From UBA6627 sp965248675 (GTDB lineage: Bacteria > Chloroflexota > Dehalococcoidia > UBA2979), in contig CBDFJZ010000005.1 of the NCBI GenBank assembly GCA_965248675.1, forward strand, positions 372,001 to 436,000: 64,000 nucleotides of DNA. Direction: 5' to 3'. A model generated the notes under the pieces. It did not search any database. It saw nothing but the letters and a program-made list of their open reading frames with translations, and was not told the origin of the DNA. The position numbers and the translations under genes were made by a program. Below are positions 47,253 through 55,705 of this stretch, in pieces (within the stretch, counting starts at the first letter, position 1; each line of letters begins with the position of its first letter).

Positions 47253-47563
47253 CTAACCGACCTTGCGCCAGACGAGGTCGCCCTGATCTGGTATCAAGCC
47301 GCCCACCCACGTCAGCTCGTCCCCGTCCAGCGAGAACTCCAGCGCGCTCTCGGTCCCCACTTGCGCCGGGTTCGCCGCCACTAGGGGGCGGCGAGTCCAG
47401 GTCGAACCCGAGACCTCGTACGCGCCGGAGCTTGCCCCGAGTCCTTCAAGCAGGGCCGCCGCCTCGGCGTCGGTGTACGCTGTCCGTGGCTTGGGAGGCG
47501 CCCCCCGGTCGTTCGTGGTGATGATGAAGGCGTAGTCCGTGTCCGTGAACACAGCCCGGCCAC
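47253..47563 (-). pseudogene. Lipocalin-like C-terminal fragment
   Basis: Reads DTDYAFIITTNDRGAPPKPR, then GAYEVSGSTWTRRPLVAANP, ALEFSLDGDELTWVGG and a TAG-type end. The strand pattern fits the C-terminal half of lipocalin-like domains. It begins abruptly where the D-threonine aldolase-like fragment ends. Confidence 0.5.
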
Positions 47564-47826
47564 ATGTCGTCGACGCCCGCGGCGACCATCGCCTCGGCCT
47601 CGCCGACCTTCGCGCAGGTGATGCCATGGGCGCCCCCGGCGAGGATCCGCTTCGCGAGGTCTGGCGCCTTGCTCGCCTTCACGTGCGGCCGCCAGACGAC
47701 GCCCGCCTCGGCGGCGCGCCTCGCCATCAACGCGATGTTGTGGTCGAGGTCGACATAAAGCGTCGGCGTGTCGAGATCCTCGATCCGCTGGCCGATCGCC
47801 GCGTCGGCGGAGGCAGTCGCTGTCAT
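47564..47826 (-). pseudogene. N-terminal fragment of a D-threonine aldolase/alanine racemase-fold enzyme
   Basis: From ATG 47826: IEDLDTPTLYVDLDHNIALM, VVWRPHVKASKAPDLAKRIL (PLP Lys region) and GGAHGITCAKVGEAEAMVAA then GVDDM. This is the start of a PLP-dependent barrel enzyme of the D-threonine aldolase group. After GVDDM the family sequence stops and the lipocalin-like piece takes over, so about 85 of roughly 370 residues remain. It begins 8 nt after the Eis-type gene's stop. Confidence 0.75.
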
Positions 47827-47834
47827 CTGGTGCT

Positions 47835-49043
47835 CTACCAGTGGTCGGCGGTGAAGGGCCGGAACTTGACCCGCAAGGTCCTGTCCCAGGTCGGCAGGGC
47901 GTCGGGGTTATGGACTGTCAACTTGCCATAACGCGCGGCCTGACTCGCGGTGATCTGACCGAAGAGCAGCATCGCGAGGGTGCCCGGCTTCAACGAAACG
48001 TCGGGCGTGCCGGACTCCAGCCTCGTCACCTCGGCGTCGTCGGGCCCGGTGTAGATCTGCCACTGGCCGCTGTTCCACGTACAGAGGTTGTCCTCAACGG
48101 CGAACGTGAGCCGCTCGCTCTCCTCGTAGGCACGCCCGCGGAAGCTGCCCTCGAGGTCCACGATGCGCGCGAGCAGCTGGTCGCCGGAACGGCGCCGCAG
48201 CATCCGCGGCTCGAGCAACAGGTGCGGCAGCGGGTCGTCGCCGGCGACGTTCGGCCACTGGATCTTGTTGACGAGCTGCAGCTTTGCGAAGTTCTCCCAG
48301 AACGCCCGATAGGCCTGGGGCGTCAGCCAGACGATGTCATCGATCACGCACTTGTGGTCGACCTCGGGCCACGGCGCATCGCCGGGGCCGGTGCGGTAGA
48401 TCGCGTAGCCCTGGAGCTCGCCCTCCTCCTCGTAGACGACGACCGAGCGGGTCTCGCCCTGGGCAGGCGGGGAGAGAATCCCGGCATCCCACATCGGCTT
48501 GCCGCGGTGGACCTCGCCGGTGCGGTTCTCTCGGTAGATGCGGTAGAGGCCGACCAGGGTGCCGAAGTCCGCCTCTGGATCGGGGTCGACGTAGCGGAGC
48601 GTGCCCGGCACCTCGAGCGGCTCGTTGAACTCGATGTAGCGCGGCTCCACCTCGTAGCTGTGGTTCGTCGAGACGACGGCGTAGCCGTACCGCTGGTAGA
48701 TCGCCGCCTGCGAGGCGAACAGCACCGCGAGTGGGCGCTCGCCCCGCTCGTGCAGCTCCTCGAAATGCTGCGTGACCAGCTTGCGGAGGTAGCCCTTCTG
48801 GCGGTCGATGCTGTCCGTCGAGACTGTCGTCACGCCCGAGATCGGCACCGCCTTGCCGTTGAAGCGCATCGTCAGCGGCCACGAACCATGGACCGAGGCG
48901 GGTCGCCCGTCGTCGAACGCGCAGAGCGTGAAGTCGGGCTGGAGCGCCGCGAAGCCGTCGCCCGGCTGGGCGAGCGACGTGGTCAGGATCTTGAGGATGT
49001 CGGGCAGCTCATCGGCGGTCGCCGGTCTGATTTCGATCGCCAC
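47835..49043 (-). CDS. Eis-type GNAT acetyltransferase with sterol-carrier-like C-terminus
   Basis: A 402-residue protein with three parts as in Eis: an N-terminal GNAT domain (PISGVTTVSTDSIDRQKGYL, then RKLVTQHFEEL), a second GNAT-like domain (VVVYEEEGELQGYAIYR), and a C-terminal sterol-carrier fold (LTFAVEDNLCTWNSGQWQIY, LAMLLFGQITASQAARYGKL). Eis enzymes acetylate several amines of aminoglycosides or peptides; in this organism the substrate is unknown. GTG 49043 with GGAA upstream. Confidence 0.88.
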   Translation of the reverse strand: MAIEIRPATADELPDILKILTTSLAQPGDGFAALQPDFTLCAFDDGRPASVHGSWPLTMRFNGKAVPISGVTTVSTDSIDRQKGYLRKLVTQHFEELHERGERPLAVLFASQAAIYQRYGYAVVSTNHSYEVEPRYIEFNEPLEVPGTLRYVDPDPEADFGTLVGLYRIYRENRTGEVHRGKPMWDAGILSPPAQGETRSVVVYEEEGELQGYAIYRTGPGDAPWPEVDHKCVIDDIVWLTPQAYRAFWENFAKLQLVNKIQWPNVAGDDPLPHLLLEPRMLRRRSGDQLLARIVDLEGSFRGRAYEESERLTFAVEDNLCTWNSGQWQIYTGPDDAEVTRLESGTPDVSLKPGTLAMLLFGQITASQAARYGKLTVHNPDALPTWDRTLRVKFRPFTADHW

Positions 49044-49076
49044 GTGGGTTCCGTTCTGCGCGCGCTGACCCGAGAA

Positions 49077-49469
49077 CTAGGCAGGTCTGAAGACAGGCAC
49101 CGAGACGTCCCCAGCCTCCTCGAACGCCGTCTTGAGGGCCATGCCCACCTCGAGGTCGTCGTTCGGCGCGTCGACACGGGCGCTCATGCGAGGGCCCTCG
49201 GCCAGCTCGACGACCGCGACGTTGTAGGGCAGCTCCTGCGCGAAGCCGGGGTCGTAGAGGTGGTGCATCACGCCGAACGTGTGCAACGTCGCTTCGCCCG
49301 ACGCCTCCGCCCATTCGAGGTCGGCCTCGAGGCAGTTAGTGCACACCTCCTGCACGGGGAACGCGTACTGGCTGCACTTGTGGCAGCGCTGGAGCATCAG
49401 CCTGCCGTTCGCGGCGCCCTCGAAGAAAGGAGCGCTGGCCTCGTCCGAGGTGGGTGCGGGGCGGGTCAT
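49077..49469 (-). CDS. DUF35/OB-fold zinc-ribbon protein, partner of the thiolase-like protein
   Basis: A 130-residue protein: a rubredoxin-like zinc ribbon (QRCHKCSQYAFPVQEVCTNC) followed by an OB fold (GEATLHTFGVMHHLYDPGF, NVAVVELAEGPRMSARV). DUF35 proteins bind acyl-CoA and pair with thiolase-like enzymes. Its ATG overlaps the thiolase-like stop (ATGA, 49466-49469), so the two are translated together and probably form a complex. Confidence 0.92.
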   Translation of the reverse strand: MTRPAPTSDEASAPFFEGAANGRLMLQRCHKCSQYAFPVQEVCTNCLEADLEWAEASGEATLHTFGVMHHLYDPGFAQELPYNVAVVELAEGPRMSARVDAPNDDLEVGMALKTAFEEAGDVSVPVFRPA

Positions 49470-50668
49470 GCGTGGCCTCCCGTGCCGGCGGTCGCGTCGG
49501 GGCTCAGGATCAGCGCGGCGTGCATGTCGAGGATGCCGCCCTGACAGCTGACGAGGACGTTCGCGTGGTCCTCCACCTGGTGATCGCCGCCCTGACCGCG
49601 GGCCTGAATAACCGCCTCGGAGAGCGGCGTCATCCCCCACATGTAGTAGCCGGACAGCTCACCGCCGCCGGTGTTCGTGGGATGCGAGCCGCCGGGGCCC
49701 AGCTTGCCGTCCTCGACGAACGGCCCGCCCTCGCCCTTCGGCGCGAAGCCGTAATCCTCGAGCGTGACCAGCGTGGTGTAGGTGTAGCAGTCGTAGAACT
49801 CGCGGACGCCAATGTCCTTCGGACCGACACCGGCCATCGCGTAGGCCGTCTCCCCGGCCTGCACGGCGCCCGTGTTCACCTCGTACTCAGCGCCCGCGTG
49901 GCGCGGGTTGCCGGGGTGCCCCTGGCCCATGCCGGTGATGTAGGCGGGCGGCTGCTGGAGGTCCTGCGCGCGCTCGCGCGTCGTCACCACCACCGCGACC
50001 GCGCCGTTGGTCACGAGCGTGCAGTCGAGCAGGTGGAAGGGCTCCACGATCCACCGCGAGCCGTGGTAGTCCTCCAGCGTCAGCTCACCGCGCTGCATCG
50101 CGATCGGGTTGAGCTGCGCCCACTTGCGGGTGGAGACGGCGATCGCACCGAACTGATCCTGCGTGGTGCCGTAGAGCGCCATGTGTCGCCGCGCCGCCAG
50201 GGCGTACCCGGTGTTCGCGCCGAAGTGGCCGTAGTAGCCGTTCAGGCTCGCCATCCCGGTCGCCTGCCGGCCGGCGCCGCCGTACGCCGCGCCCGCGCTG
50301 CCGCCTCGGAGCGGGTCGTCGGCGAAGACGCAGACCACCACGTTCGCGAGACCGGCCTGCACGGCCAGCGAGGCGTACTGGACCATCTGCCCGGCGGTCG
50401 AACCCTGCCCGTTCATCAGCGTCTGCAGCCGCACGTTCTCGATCCCCAGCGCCTTCTGCAGGTCGGGCCGGAGGTTGCCCATGATCCCCGGGTTGACGAG
50501 GATGCCGTCGACGTCGTCCTTCGTCAGGCCGGCGTCGGCGATCGCATCGCGGATCGCGAGTGTGGCGAGGCCAGTCGCGCTGTACGTGTACTCGCGCGTC
50601 ATCTCGGTCATGCCGAGGCCGACAATCGCTGCCCCACCCGAAGGGTTGAAGCTAGCACTGAAAGTCAT
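49466..50668 (-). CDS. Thiolase-like protein lacking the nucleophilic Cys (possible retro-aldolase)
   Basis: A 400-residue thiolase fold (AAIVGLGMTEMTREY, NPIAMQRGELTLEDY, HPTNTGGGELSGYYMWGM). The usual CASG nucleophile loop reads NGQGSTAGQM with no Cys, and the GHP-type catalytic His region reads LSGYYMWGM. Tyr residues in VREFYDCYTYTTLV recall Ltp2-type aldolases, which work with a DUF35 partner to cleave side-chain acyl-CoAs. Such a partner is encoded next door. Claisen thiolase activity is unlikely. GGGGG before the ATG. Confidence 0.88.
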   Translation of the reverse strand: MTFSASFNPSGGAAIVGLGMTEMTREYTYSATGLATLAIRDAIADAGLTKDDVDGILVNPGIMGNLRPDLQKALGIENVRLQTLMNGQGSTAGQMVQYASLAVQAGLANVVVCVFADDPLRGGSAGAAYGGAGRQATGMASLNGYYGHFGANTGYALAARRHMALYGTTQDQFGAIAVSTRKWAQLNPIAMQRGELTLEDYHGSRWIVEPFHLLDCTLVTNGAVAVVVTTRERAQDLQQPPAYITGMGQGHPGNPRHAGAEYEVNTGAVQAGETAYAMAGVGPKDIGVREFYDCYTYTTLVTLEDYGFAPKGEGGPFVEDGKLGPGGSHPTNTGGGELSGYYMWGMTPLSEAVIQARGQGGDHQVEDHANVLVSCQGGILDMHAALILSPDATAGTGGHA

Positions 50669-50691
50669 CACTACCCCCTTGAACGGCCGCA

Positions 50692-50697
50692 ATCATA
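50692..50697 (-). promoter_or_regulatory. -10 box of the thiolase-like/DUF35 operon
   Basis: TATGAT on the minus strand, 23 nt upstream of the ATG at 50668, leaving room for a 15-nt leader with the GGGGG ribosome site. Confidence 0.45.
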
Positions 50698-50715
50698 GCC
50701 GCTGTCGAGGCTCCG

Positions 50716-50721
50716 TATACT
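50716..50721 (+). promoter_or_regulatory. -10 box of the stomatin-like gene
   Basis: TATACT on the plus strand, 50 nt upstream of the ATG at 50772. Divergent from the thiolase-like promoter 20 nt away. Confidence 0.45.
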
Positions 50722-50771
50722 CACGGCGACGGGGTGAGCCCCGTCCGCATCCCCGCCGGAGGTGGGCACCC

Positions 50772-51662
50772 ATGTTCTTCATCAGTGTGATCAAGCAGTA
50801 CGAGCGAGCGGTGGTCTTCCGGCTTGGGCGGTACATCGGGATCAGGGGCCCTGGCCTCGTCATTCTGATCCCGTTCATCGACCGTGGGGTCAGGATCGAC
50901 CAACGGGAAATTGTCCTCGACGAGCCGGCGCAGTCCTCGATCACCAAGGACAACGCGCTCGTCGACATCGACTTCGTCGTCTACATGCGGGTGGTGGACG
51001 CCGAAGCCGCCGTGATCAACATCAACAACTACATCCGCGCCGTCCGGAACATGGCAACGACGACCCTCCGCTCTGTGATCGGTGACATCACCGTCGAGGA
51101 GGTGCTGTCCCAACGCGAAACCATCAACCAGCGTCTGCAGATGAAGCTCGCCGCGGAGACCGAGCGCTGGGGCGTCGAGGTGAAGGCGATCGAGATCCGC
51201 GAGATCACCCCGCAGGCCGACATCCAGAACGCGATGACCCGCCTGCTCACCGCCGACCGCACGAAGCGCTCCGAGATCACGGAGTCCGAGGGCCAGCGCC
51301 AGTCCTCGATCAACGTCGCCGAAGGTTCGAAGCAGGCCTCGATCCTCGAGGCCGAAGGCTCCCGCGAAGCGCAGATCCTGCGCGCCGAGGGCGGCCGCCA
51401 GGCGGCGATCCTCAACGCCGAGGGCTTCTCGATCGGCCTCGAACGGATCAACCAGGCGGCCGCGATCGCCAACCCGAACACGATGGGGCTGCAGTACCTC
51501 GACATGATGCGCCGCCTCGGCGAGGGCGAATCGACGAAGTGGATCCTGCCGATGGACCTCGCCTCGGTCGCCGGCCCGATCGCGAGCGCGTTGCAGGGCG
51601 TCGGTCAGAGCAACGGCGGCTCGGCGACAAACGGGACCAGCGAGGAGCCCGAAGCCTCGTAG
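50772..51662 (+). CDS. SPFH/stomatin-like band 7 protein
   Basis: A 296-residue SPFH protein. The band 7 domain starts almost at once (FISVIKQYERAVVFRLGRYI, GPGLVILIPFIDRGVRIDQR), continues with NYIRAVRNMATTTLRSVIGD, and is followed by an Ala/Glu-rich repeat helix (EGSKQASILEAEGSREAQIL). The N-terminal hydrophobic anchor is short. Stomatin-like proteins form oligomeric membrane scaffolds and partner NfeD proteases; one lies convergently right behind. GGAGGTG precedes the ATG. Confidence 0.95.
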   Translation: MFFISVIKQYERAVVFRLGRYIGIRGPGLVILIPFIDRGVRIDQREIVLDEPAQSSITKDNALVDIDFVVYMRVVDAEAAVININNYIRAVRNMATTTLRSVIGDITVEEVLSQRETINQRLQMKLAAETERWGVEVKAIEIREITPQADIQNAMTRLLTADRTKRSEITESEGQRQSSINVAEGSKQASILEAEGSREAQILRAEGGRQAAILNAEGFSIGLERINQAAAIANPNTMGLQYLDMMRRLGEGESTKWILPMDLASVAGPIASALQGVGQSNGGSATNGTSEEPEAS

Positions 51663-51680
51663 CCGAGCGCTTCCAGGTCG

Positions 51681-52847
51681 CTAGAACTCCCTCGTCCCGC
51701 TCTCGGTGGTCGGGGCGAGGTAGTTCTTCGCGATCAGGAACAGCGCGATCGACGTGAACGCCACGATCACCGCGACGATCACGACGAGCGCCAGCAGAAT
51801 CCGCTGGAAGTTCAGCTCGGTCGAGGCCTGACCGATCGCGATCGCCTGCCCTAACACGAGCGCGACCACGCCACCGGTCGCGAACACCCCACCGCCGCCG
51901 ACGGTGAACTCGAGGATCAGCAAGATGATCCCGATGACGATGAAGGCAATCGCCGCTTCGCCCGGCAGTAACGTGCCCACACCCAGGAACGAGGCGATCA
52001 GCGCGATCACGCCGGCGACGCCCGGAAGCACGTTCCCGGGAGAGAAGAACTCGATCGCGATCCCCGCCAGCCCGGCGAGGAAGAGCAGCGAGAAGACAGT
52101 TGGGCTGCTCACGATGTTGAGCACTCGCTCGTAGACGTTCATGTCGTTCTGCACCTGGAACGCGCCGAACACGCCGTCGAGCGCCACCTCGGTGCCGTCG
52201 AGCAGGGTGACGGTCTGCCCATCGACCGCTTCCAGCAGCCGGTTGATGTCGACCGCTTCGAGGTCCACGACGTTCTGTTCCAGGGCGTCCGAGGTGCTCG
52301 CCGACACCGCCTCGCGCACCGCGTCCTCGGCCCAGTCCGCGTTGCGGCCTCGTAGCTCGGCGACCCCGCGCGCGAAGGCGACCGTATCGTTCTCGATCTT
52401 TTCACCGAGCGCGCCCGGGATGTCTTCGCCGGTGGCCTGGATCGGCGTCGCGGCGCCGATCGTCGTGTTCGGCGCCATCGCCGCGATGTTGCCGGCCATC
52501 GTAATGAAAGTCCCCGCGGAGGCAGCCTGGGCGCCGGCCGGGCCGACCCAGGTGATCACCGGAAGCTGCGCCGCCTCGATGTGACCGACGATCTTCTTCA
52601 TCGAATCGATCGAGCCGCCCGGCGTGTCAATCCGGATCACCACCGCGAGGCCCTGGTTCTCCTCGGCATGTTCGATCCCGCGCTCGATGTAGCGCTCGAG
52701 GACGCCGTTCACGTTGCTGTCGGCGGTGAGCACGTGCACGGCGAGCGGCGTGTCGTCCGGAGCGCACGCGAGCGCCAGCACGCCGGCGACGATCGCCGCG
52801 AGCAAGAGGAGCCGTCTCGTGAGTACGCTGCCCGGCAGACTGTCCAT
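51681..52847 (-). CDS. NfeD-family membrane serine protease (ClpP-class)
   Basis: About 388 residues. A lipoprotein-type signal (LLLLAAIVAGVLALAC) is followed by a ClpP-class protease domain (VVIRIDTPGGSIDSMKKIVG, then AAQAASAGTF-type loop GAQAASAGTFITMAG with the nucleophile Ser). Several membrane helices follow, then a C-terminal segment. NfeD proteases cleave stomatin-like partners. Two in-frame ATG exist: 52853 lies only 2 nt from the -10 box TATCCT (52861-52856) while 52847 lies 8 nt from it, so a leaderless start at 52847 is preferred. Tail to tail with the stomatin gene, 18 nt apart. Confidence 0.92.
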   Translation of the reverse strand: MDSLPGSVLTRRLLLLAAIVAGVLALACAPDDTPLAVHVLTADSNVNGVLERYIERGIEHAEENQGLAVVIRIDTPGGSIDSMKKIVGHIEAAQLPVITWVGPAGAQAASAGTFITMAGNIAAMAPNTTIGAATPIQATGEDIPGALGEKIENDTVAFARGVAELRGRNADWAEDAVREAVSASTSDALEQNVVDLEAVDINRLLEAVDGQTVTLLDGTEVALDGVFGAFQVQNDMNVYERVLNIVSSPTVFSLLFLAGLAGIAIEFFSPGNVLPGVAGVIALIASFLGVGTLLPGEAAIAFIVIGIILLILEFTVGGGGVFATGGVVALVLGQAIAIGQASTELNFQRILLALVVIVAVIVAFTSIALFLIAKNYLAPTTESGTREF

Positions 52848-52855
52848 CGCCATCG

Positions 52856-52882
52856 AGGATAGCCTTTCGCGCGAGATATACT
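52856..52882. promoter_or_regulatory. Divergent promoters of NfeD (minus) and fhs (plus)
   Basis: TATCCT on the minus strand (52861-52856) faces NfeD; TATACT on the plus strand (52877-52882) faces fhs. The fhs message would have a leader of about 100 nt containing a small hairpin (GGCTC-AGTCA-GAGCC near 52918-52932). Confidence 0.4.
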
Positions 52883-52990
52883 GCGCCGCAATCGTGCCCC
52901 GCCTCGCTGACGGCGCTGGCTCAGTCAGAGCCGCCGCCAGGCACGGCCTCCCTCACGGAGCCGGCGGCACGAGCAGCGTGAGGAGCAGCC

Positions 52991-54622
52991 GTGCGCGCGA
53001 TCCCCGAAGTAGCCGCCGAACTGGGACTGAACTGGGACGACCTCGAGCCGTACGGCCGCGACCGCGCCAAAGTGCCGCTGGCCGCCTTCCCCGGCACTAG
53101 CCCCGGCAAGCTGATCGTCGTCACCGCCATCACCCCGACTCCGGCCGGCGAGGGCAAGACCACCACCTCGATCGGCCTCACCGACGGCCTCCGGATCATC
53201 GGGAAGAGCGCCGTCCTCGTGATCCGTCAGCCGTCGCTCGGTCCGCTCTTCGGCCGCAAGGGCGGCGGCACCGGCGGCGGCAAGGCCACGGTTCAGCCCG
53301 CCGACGACATCAACCTCCACTTCACTGGCGACTTCCACGCCATCGAATCCGCGCACAACTTCCTCGCCGCGATGGCCGACAACGCCGCACACAACGGCGA
53401 CGTCGATGGCTTCGACCCGCTCCAGATCAGCTGGCGTCGCGTCACGGACGCCGAGGACCGCGCGCTCCGCCGCGTCATCACTGGCGTCGGCGGCCGCGCC
53501 GACGGCCCGCTCCGCGAGACCGGCTTCGACATCTCCGCCGCCTCAGAGATCATGGCGATCATGGCGCTCGCCGATGACTACGACGACCTCCGCTCGCGCC
53601 TCAGCGACATCGTCGTCGGTTGGACCGACGACCGGCGGCCGGTCACCGCGAAGGAGGTCGGCGCCGTCGGCTCGATGATGGTGCTGCTCAAGGACGCCCT
53701 GAAGCCGAACCTCGTCCAGACCGTCGAGGGCAACCCGGCGATCGTCCACACCGGCCCCTTCGGCAACATCGCCCACGGCTGCAGCTCGATCGTCTCCGAC
53801 CGTCTCGCCCTCTCCGTCGGTGACTACGTCGTCACGGAGGCCGGCTTCGGCGCCGACCTCGGCTTCGAGAAGTTCATGGACATCAAGGTCCGCCAGGGCG
53901 GCGCCGAGCCCGCCGCGGCCGTCGTCGTCGCCACCGTCCGAGGCCTCAAGTGGCACGGCGGCGTCAAGCCGGACGACCTCACCACCCCCAACGTCGAGGC
54001 CGTCCACGCCGGCAGCGCCAACCTCCGCCACGCGGTTCACATCGTGAACCGCTACGGCCTCCCCGCCGTGGTTGCGATCAACCGCTTTCCCGACGACACG
54101 CTCGAGGAGGTCGCCGAGGTCCGCCGCGCCGCCCTCGAAGCCGGCGCCCTCGCCGCCGTCGAGGCCAAAGGCTTCACCGAGGGCGGCGCCGGCATGACCG
54201 ATCTCGCTGAAGCCGTCGTCGACGCCGTCGACCACCACCCGGCCGACGTGCACCTCATCTACGAGGACGACGACCGCATCATCGACAAGGTCGAAACGCT
54301 CGCCTCGAACCTCTTCATGGCCGGTGACACCACCTGGGGCCCGCTGACCCGCACCACCTCGCGCCGCTTCGAGGACAACGGTTGGAACTTCCCGATCTGC
54401 ATCGCGAAGACCCACCTCTCGATCTCGGCGGACTCCCGGCTCCGCGGCGCCCCCGAAGGCCACACCTTCCCGGTCACGGAGCTGCGCATCGCCGCCGGTG
54501 CGAAGCAGGTGATCGTCCTCGCGGGCAACATCATGACGCTGCCCGGCCTGCCGAAGCGCCCAAACGCCTTCGACATCGATCTGACTGCTGACGGTGAGGT
54601 CGAGGGTCTGCTCGGGACCTAG
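52991..54622 (+). CDS. fhs: Formate-tetrahydrofolate ligase
   Basis: A 543-residue enzyme that makes 10-formyl-THF from formate, THF and ATP. The P-loop ITPTPAGEGKTTTSIGL is at about residues 48-64, IRQPSLGPLFGRKGGGTGGG follows, and NLHFTGDFHAIESAHNFLAA, NRFPDDTLEEV and AGNIMTLPGLPKRPNAFDID are all family landmarks. Start is GTG with GAGGAG 6 nt upstream. It supplies one-carbon units for purines and methyl groups, or takes part in formate or acetyl-CoA metabolism. It shares CTAG at its stop with a small minus-strand frame. Confidence 0.97.
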   Translation: MRAIPEVAAELGLNWDDLEPYGRDRAKVPLAAFPGTSPGKLIVVTAITPTPAGEGKTTTSIGLTDGLRIIGKSAVLVIRQPSLGPLFGRKGGGTGGGKATVQPADDINLHFTGDFHAIESAHNFLAAMADNAAHNGDVDGFDPLQISWRRVTDAEDRALRRVITGVGGRADGPLRETGFDISAASEIMAIMALADDYDDLRSRLSDIVVGWTDDRRPVTAKEVGAVGSMMVLLKDALKPNLVQTVEGNPAIVHTGPFGNIAHGCSSIVSDRLALSVGDYVVTEAGFGADLGFEKFMDIKVRQGGAEPAAAVVVATVRGLKWHGGVKPDDLTTPNVEAVHAGSANLRHAVHIVNRYGLPAVVAINRFPDDTLEEVAEVRRAALEAGALAAVEAKGFTEGGAGMTDLAEAVVDAVDHHPADVHLIYEDDDRIIDKVETLASNLFMAGDTTWGPLTRTTSRRFEDNGWNFPICIAKTHLSISADSRLRGAPEGHTFPVTELRIAAGAKQVIVLAGNIMTLPGLPKRPNAFDIDLTADGEVEGLLGT

Positions 54623-54747
54623 CGGTCGCGCTCGGTGCCGACGAGGGAGAGCAGGCCGTCGGCGAACGTCTTGTGCCAGCAGGCCCAGGCGCCGCTGCGG
54701 TCGATCTCGTCGGTCGATATAGCCCCATGATAGGATGCGCCAGCCAT
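54619..54747 (-). CDS. Possible small protein or C-terminal remnant
   Basis: A 42-codon minus-strand frame, MAGASYHGAISTDEIDRSGA then WACWHKTFADGLLSLVGTER, with natural-looking composition (two Trp, Cys, His). AGGTG directly precedes its ATG. Not recognised; it may be the tail of a lost gene. Confidence 0.35.
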   Translation of the reverse strand: MAGASYHGAISTDEIDRSGAWACWHKTFADGLLSLVGTERDR

Positions 54748-54814
54748 CACCTACGTGACGCTCGCCCCGCTGGTGGGGTGCCCCGACGGTCTCAATCAGC
54801 GATTGGAGAGCGGC

Positions 54815-55144
54815 ATGCCGCAGTATCTGATCCGCGGGTCGTACACGGCTGAATCATGGGCGGCGATGATCAAGGAGCCCCGGAATCGCCTCGATCAGGT
54901 TGCCCCCGTGGTCGAGGGAGTGGGCGGCACGATCAAAGCCGCGTACCTGGCCTTTGGCGAGGACGACATCGTGCTAATCGTTGAGATGCCCGACAACGTC
55001 TCGGCGGCAGCGCTGTCCATCGCCGCGAGCGCGGGCGGCGGAGTCACTCACCTGACGACCACGCCGCTGTTTACGTTCGAGGAAGGCATGGACGCGGCCC
55101 AACGGGCAGGCGGCAGCGGGTATAGGCCGCCGCAAGCCTCTTGA
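54815..55144 (+). CDS. GYD-domain protein
   Basis: A 109-residue GYD-family protein: MPQYLIRGSYTAESWAAMIK then RNRLDQVAPVVEGVGGTIKA, AYLAFGEDDIVLIVEMPDN and SAAALSIAASAGGGVTHLTT. GYD proteins are small ferredoxin-fold dimers of uncertain function. GGAGAG lies 4 nt before the ATG at 54815. Confidence 0.88.
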   Translation: MPQYLIRGSYTAESWAAMIKEPRNRLDQVAPVVEGVGGTIKAAYLAFGEDDIVLIVEMPDNVSAAALSIAASAGGGVTHLTTTPLFTFEEGMDAAQRAGGSGYRPPQAS

Positions 55145-55212
55145 TGTGGCGCCTTCGGATGTGGCAGCGGCGGGCGAGGTGATGGGGCTCGTCGGGACGT
55201 AGCGGGGTCCGG

Positions 55213-55689
55213 CTACGCCTCGCGCGAAGCGCGCCATTCGAGGATCGGCAGCAAGTGGTGCGTGCGGTGTGTCGCGCTGTGTATCGCGCGCCCTCGGAGC
55301 GACAAGCCGCGCTCCCAGAACCGCTCCTCCGGAATCGTCCGCAGCCCCTCGATCGCCCCTCCGAGGCGCGCGCGTGACTTCGAGGCGTACGCGATCACTC
55401 CGTCCCAGTCCTTCTCGAAGTGCTCATCAATCAGCTCCGCGTTGAGCGCGTCCGTCTCGTCCGGCCCGGACCAGCGGCGGACCGGGTCGACGTCGCCGGC
55501 AGCGATCGCCTCGAGGTATTGCGCGTCCATCTCGTCCCAGGTGGCGAGGTGCAGCGCGAGCTCGCGGATCGACCAGTCGCCGTACCAGCGCTCGGCGCGA
55601 AGCGACTCCGGCGTGTCGAGGATCGCCCGTTCGAAGTCCGCCTCGATCTTCGCGTTGAGACAAAGGAACTCGTCGACGAGGTCGGCCAC
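55213..55689 (-). CDS. DinB/DfsB-like four-helix protein
   Basis: A 158-residue helical bundle: VADLVDEFLCLNAKIEADFE, WSIRELALHLATWDEMDAQY (first His) and SATHRTHHLLPILEW (last His-rich helix). This matches ClbS/DfsB-type DinB proteins. The start is taken as GTG 55689, 16 nt past the CoA transferase stop; no Shine-Dalgarno is visible, so the start is uncertain and translation may be coupled. Confidence 0.75.
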   Translation of the reverse strand: MADLVDEFLCLNAKIEADFERAILDTPESLRAERWYGDWSIRELALHLATWDEMDAQYLEAIAAGDVDPVRRWSGPDETDALNAELIDEHFEKDWDGVIAYASKSRARLGGAIEGLRTIPEERFWERGLSLRGRAIHSATHRTHHLLPILEWRASREA

Positions 55690-55705
55690 GGACGGCGGGC
55701 GATCG

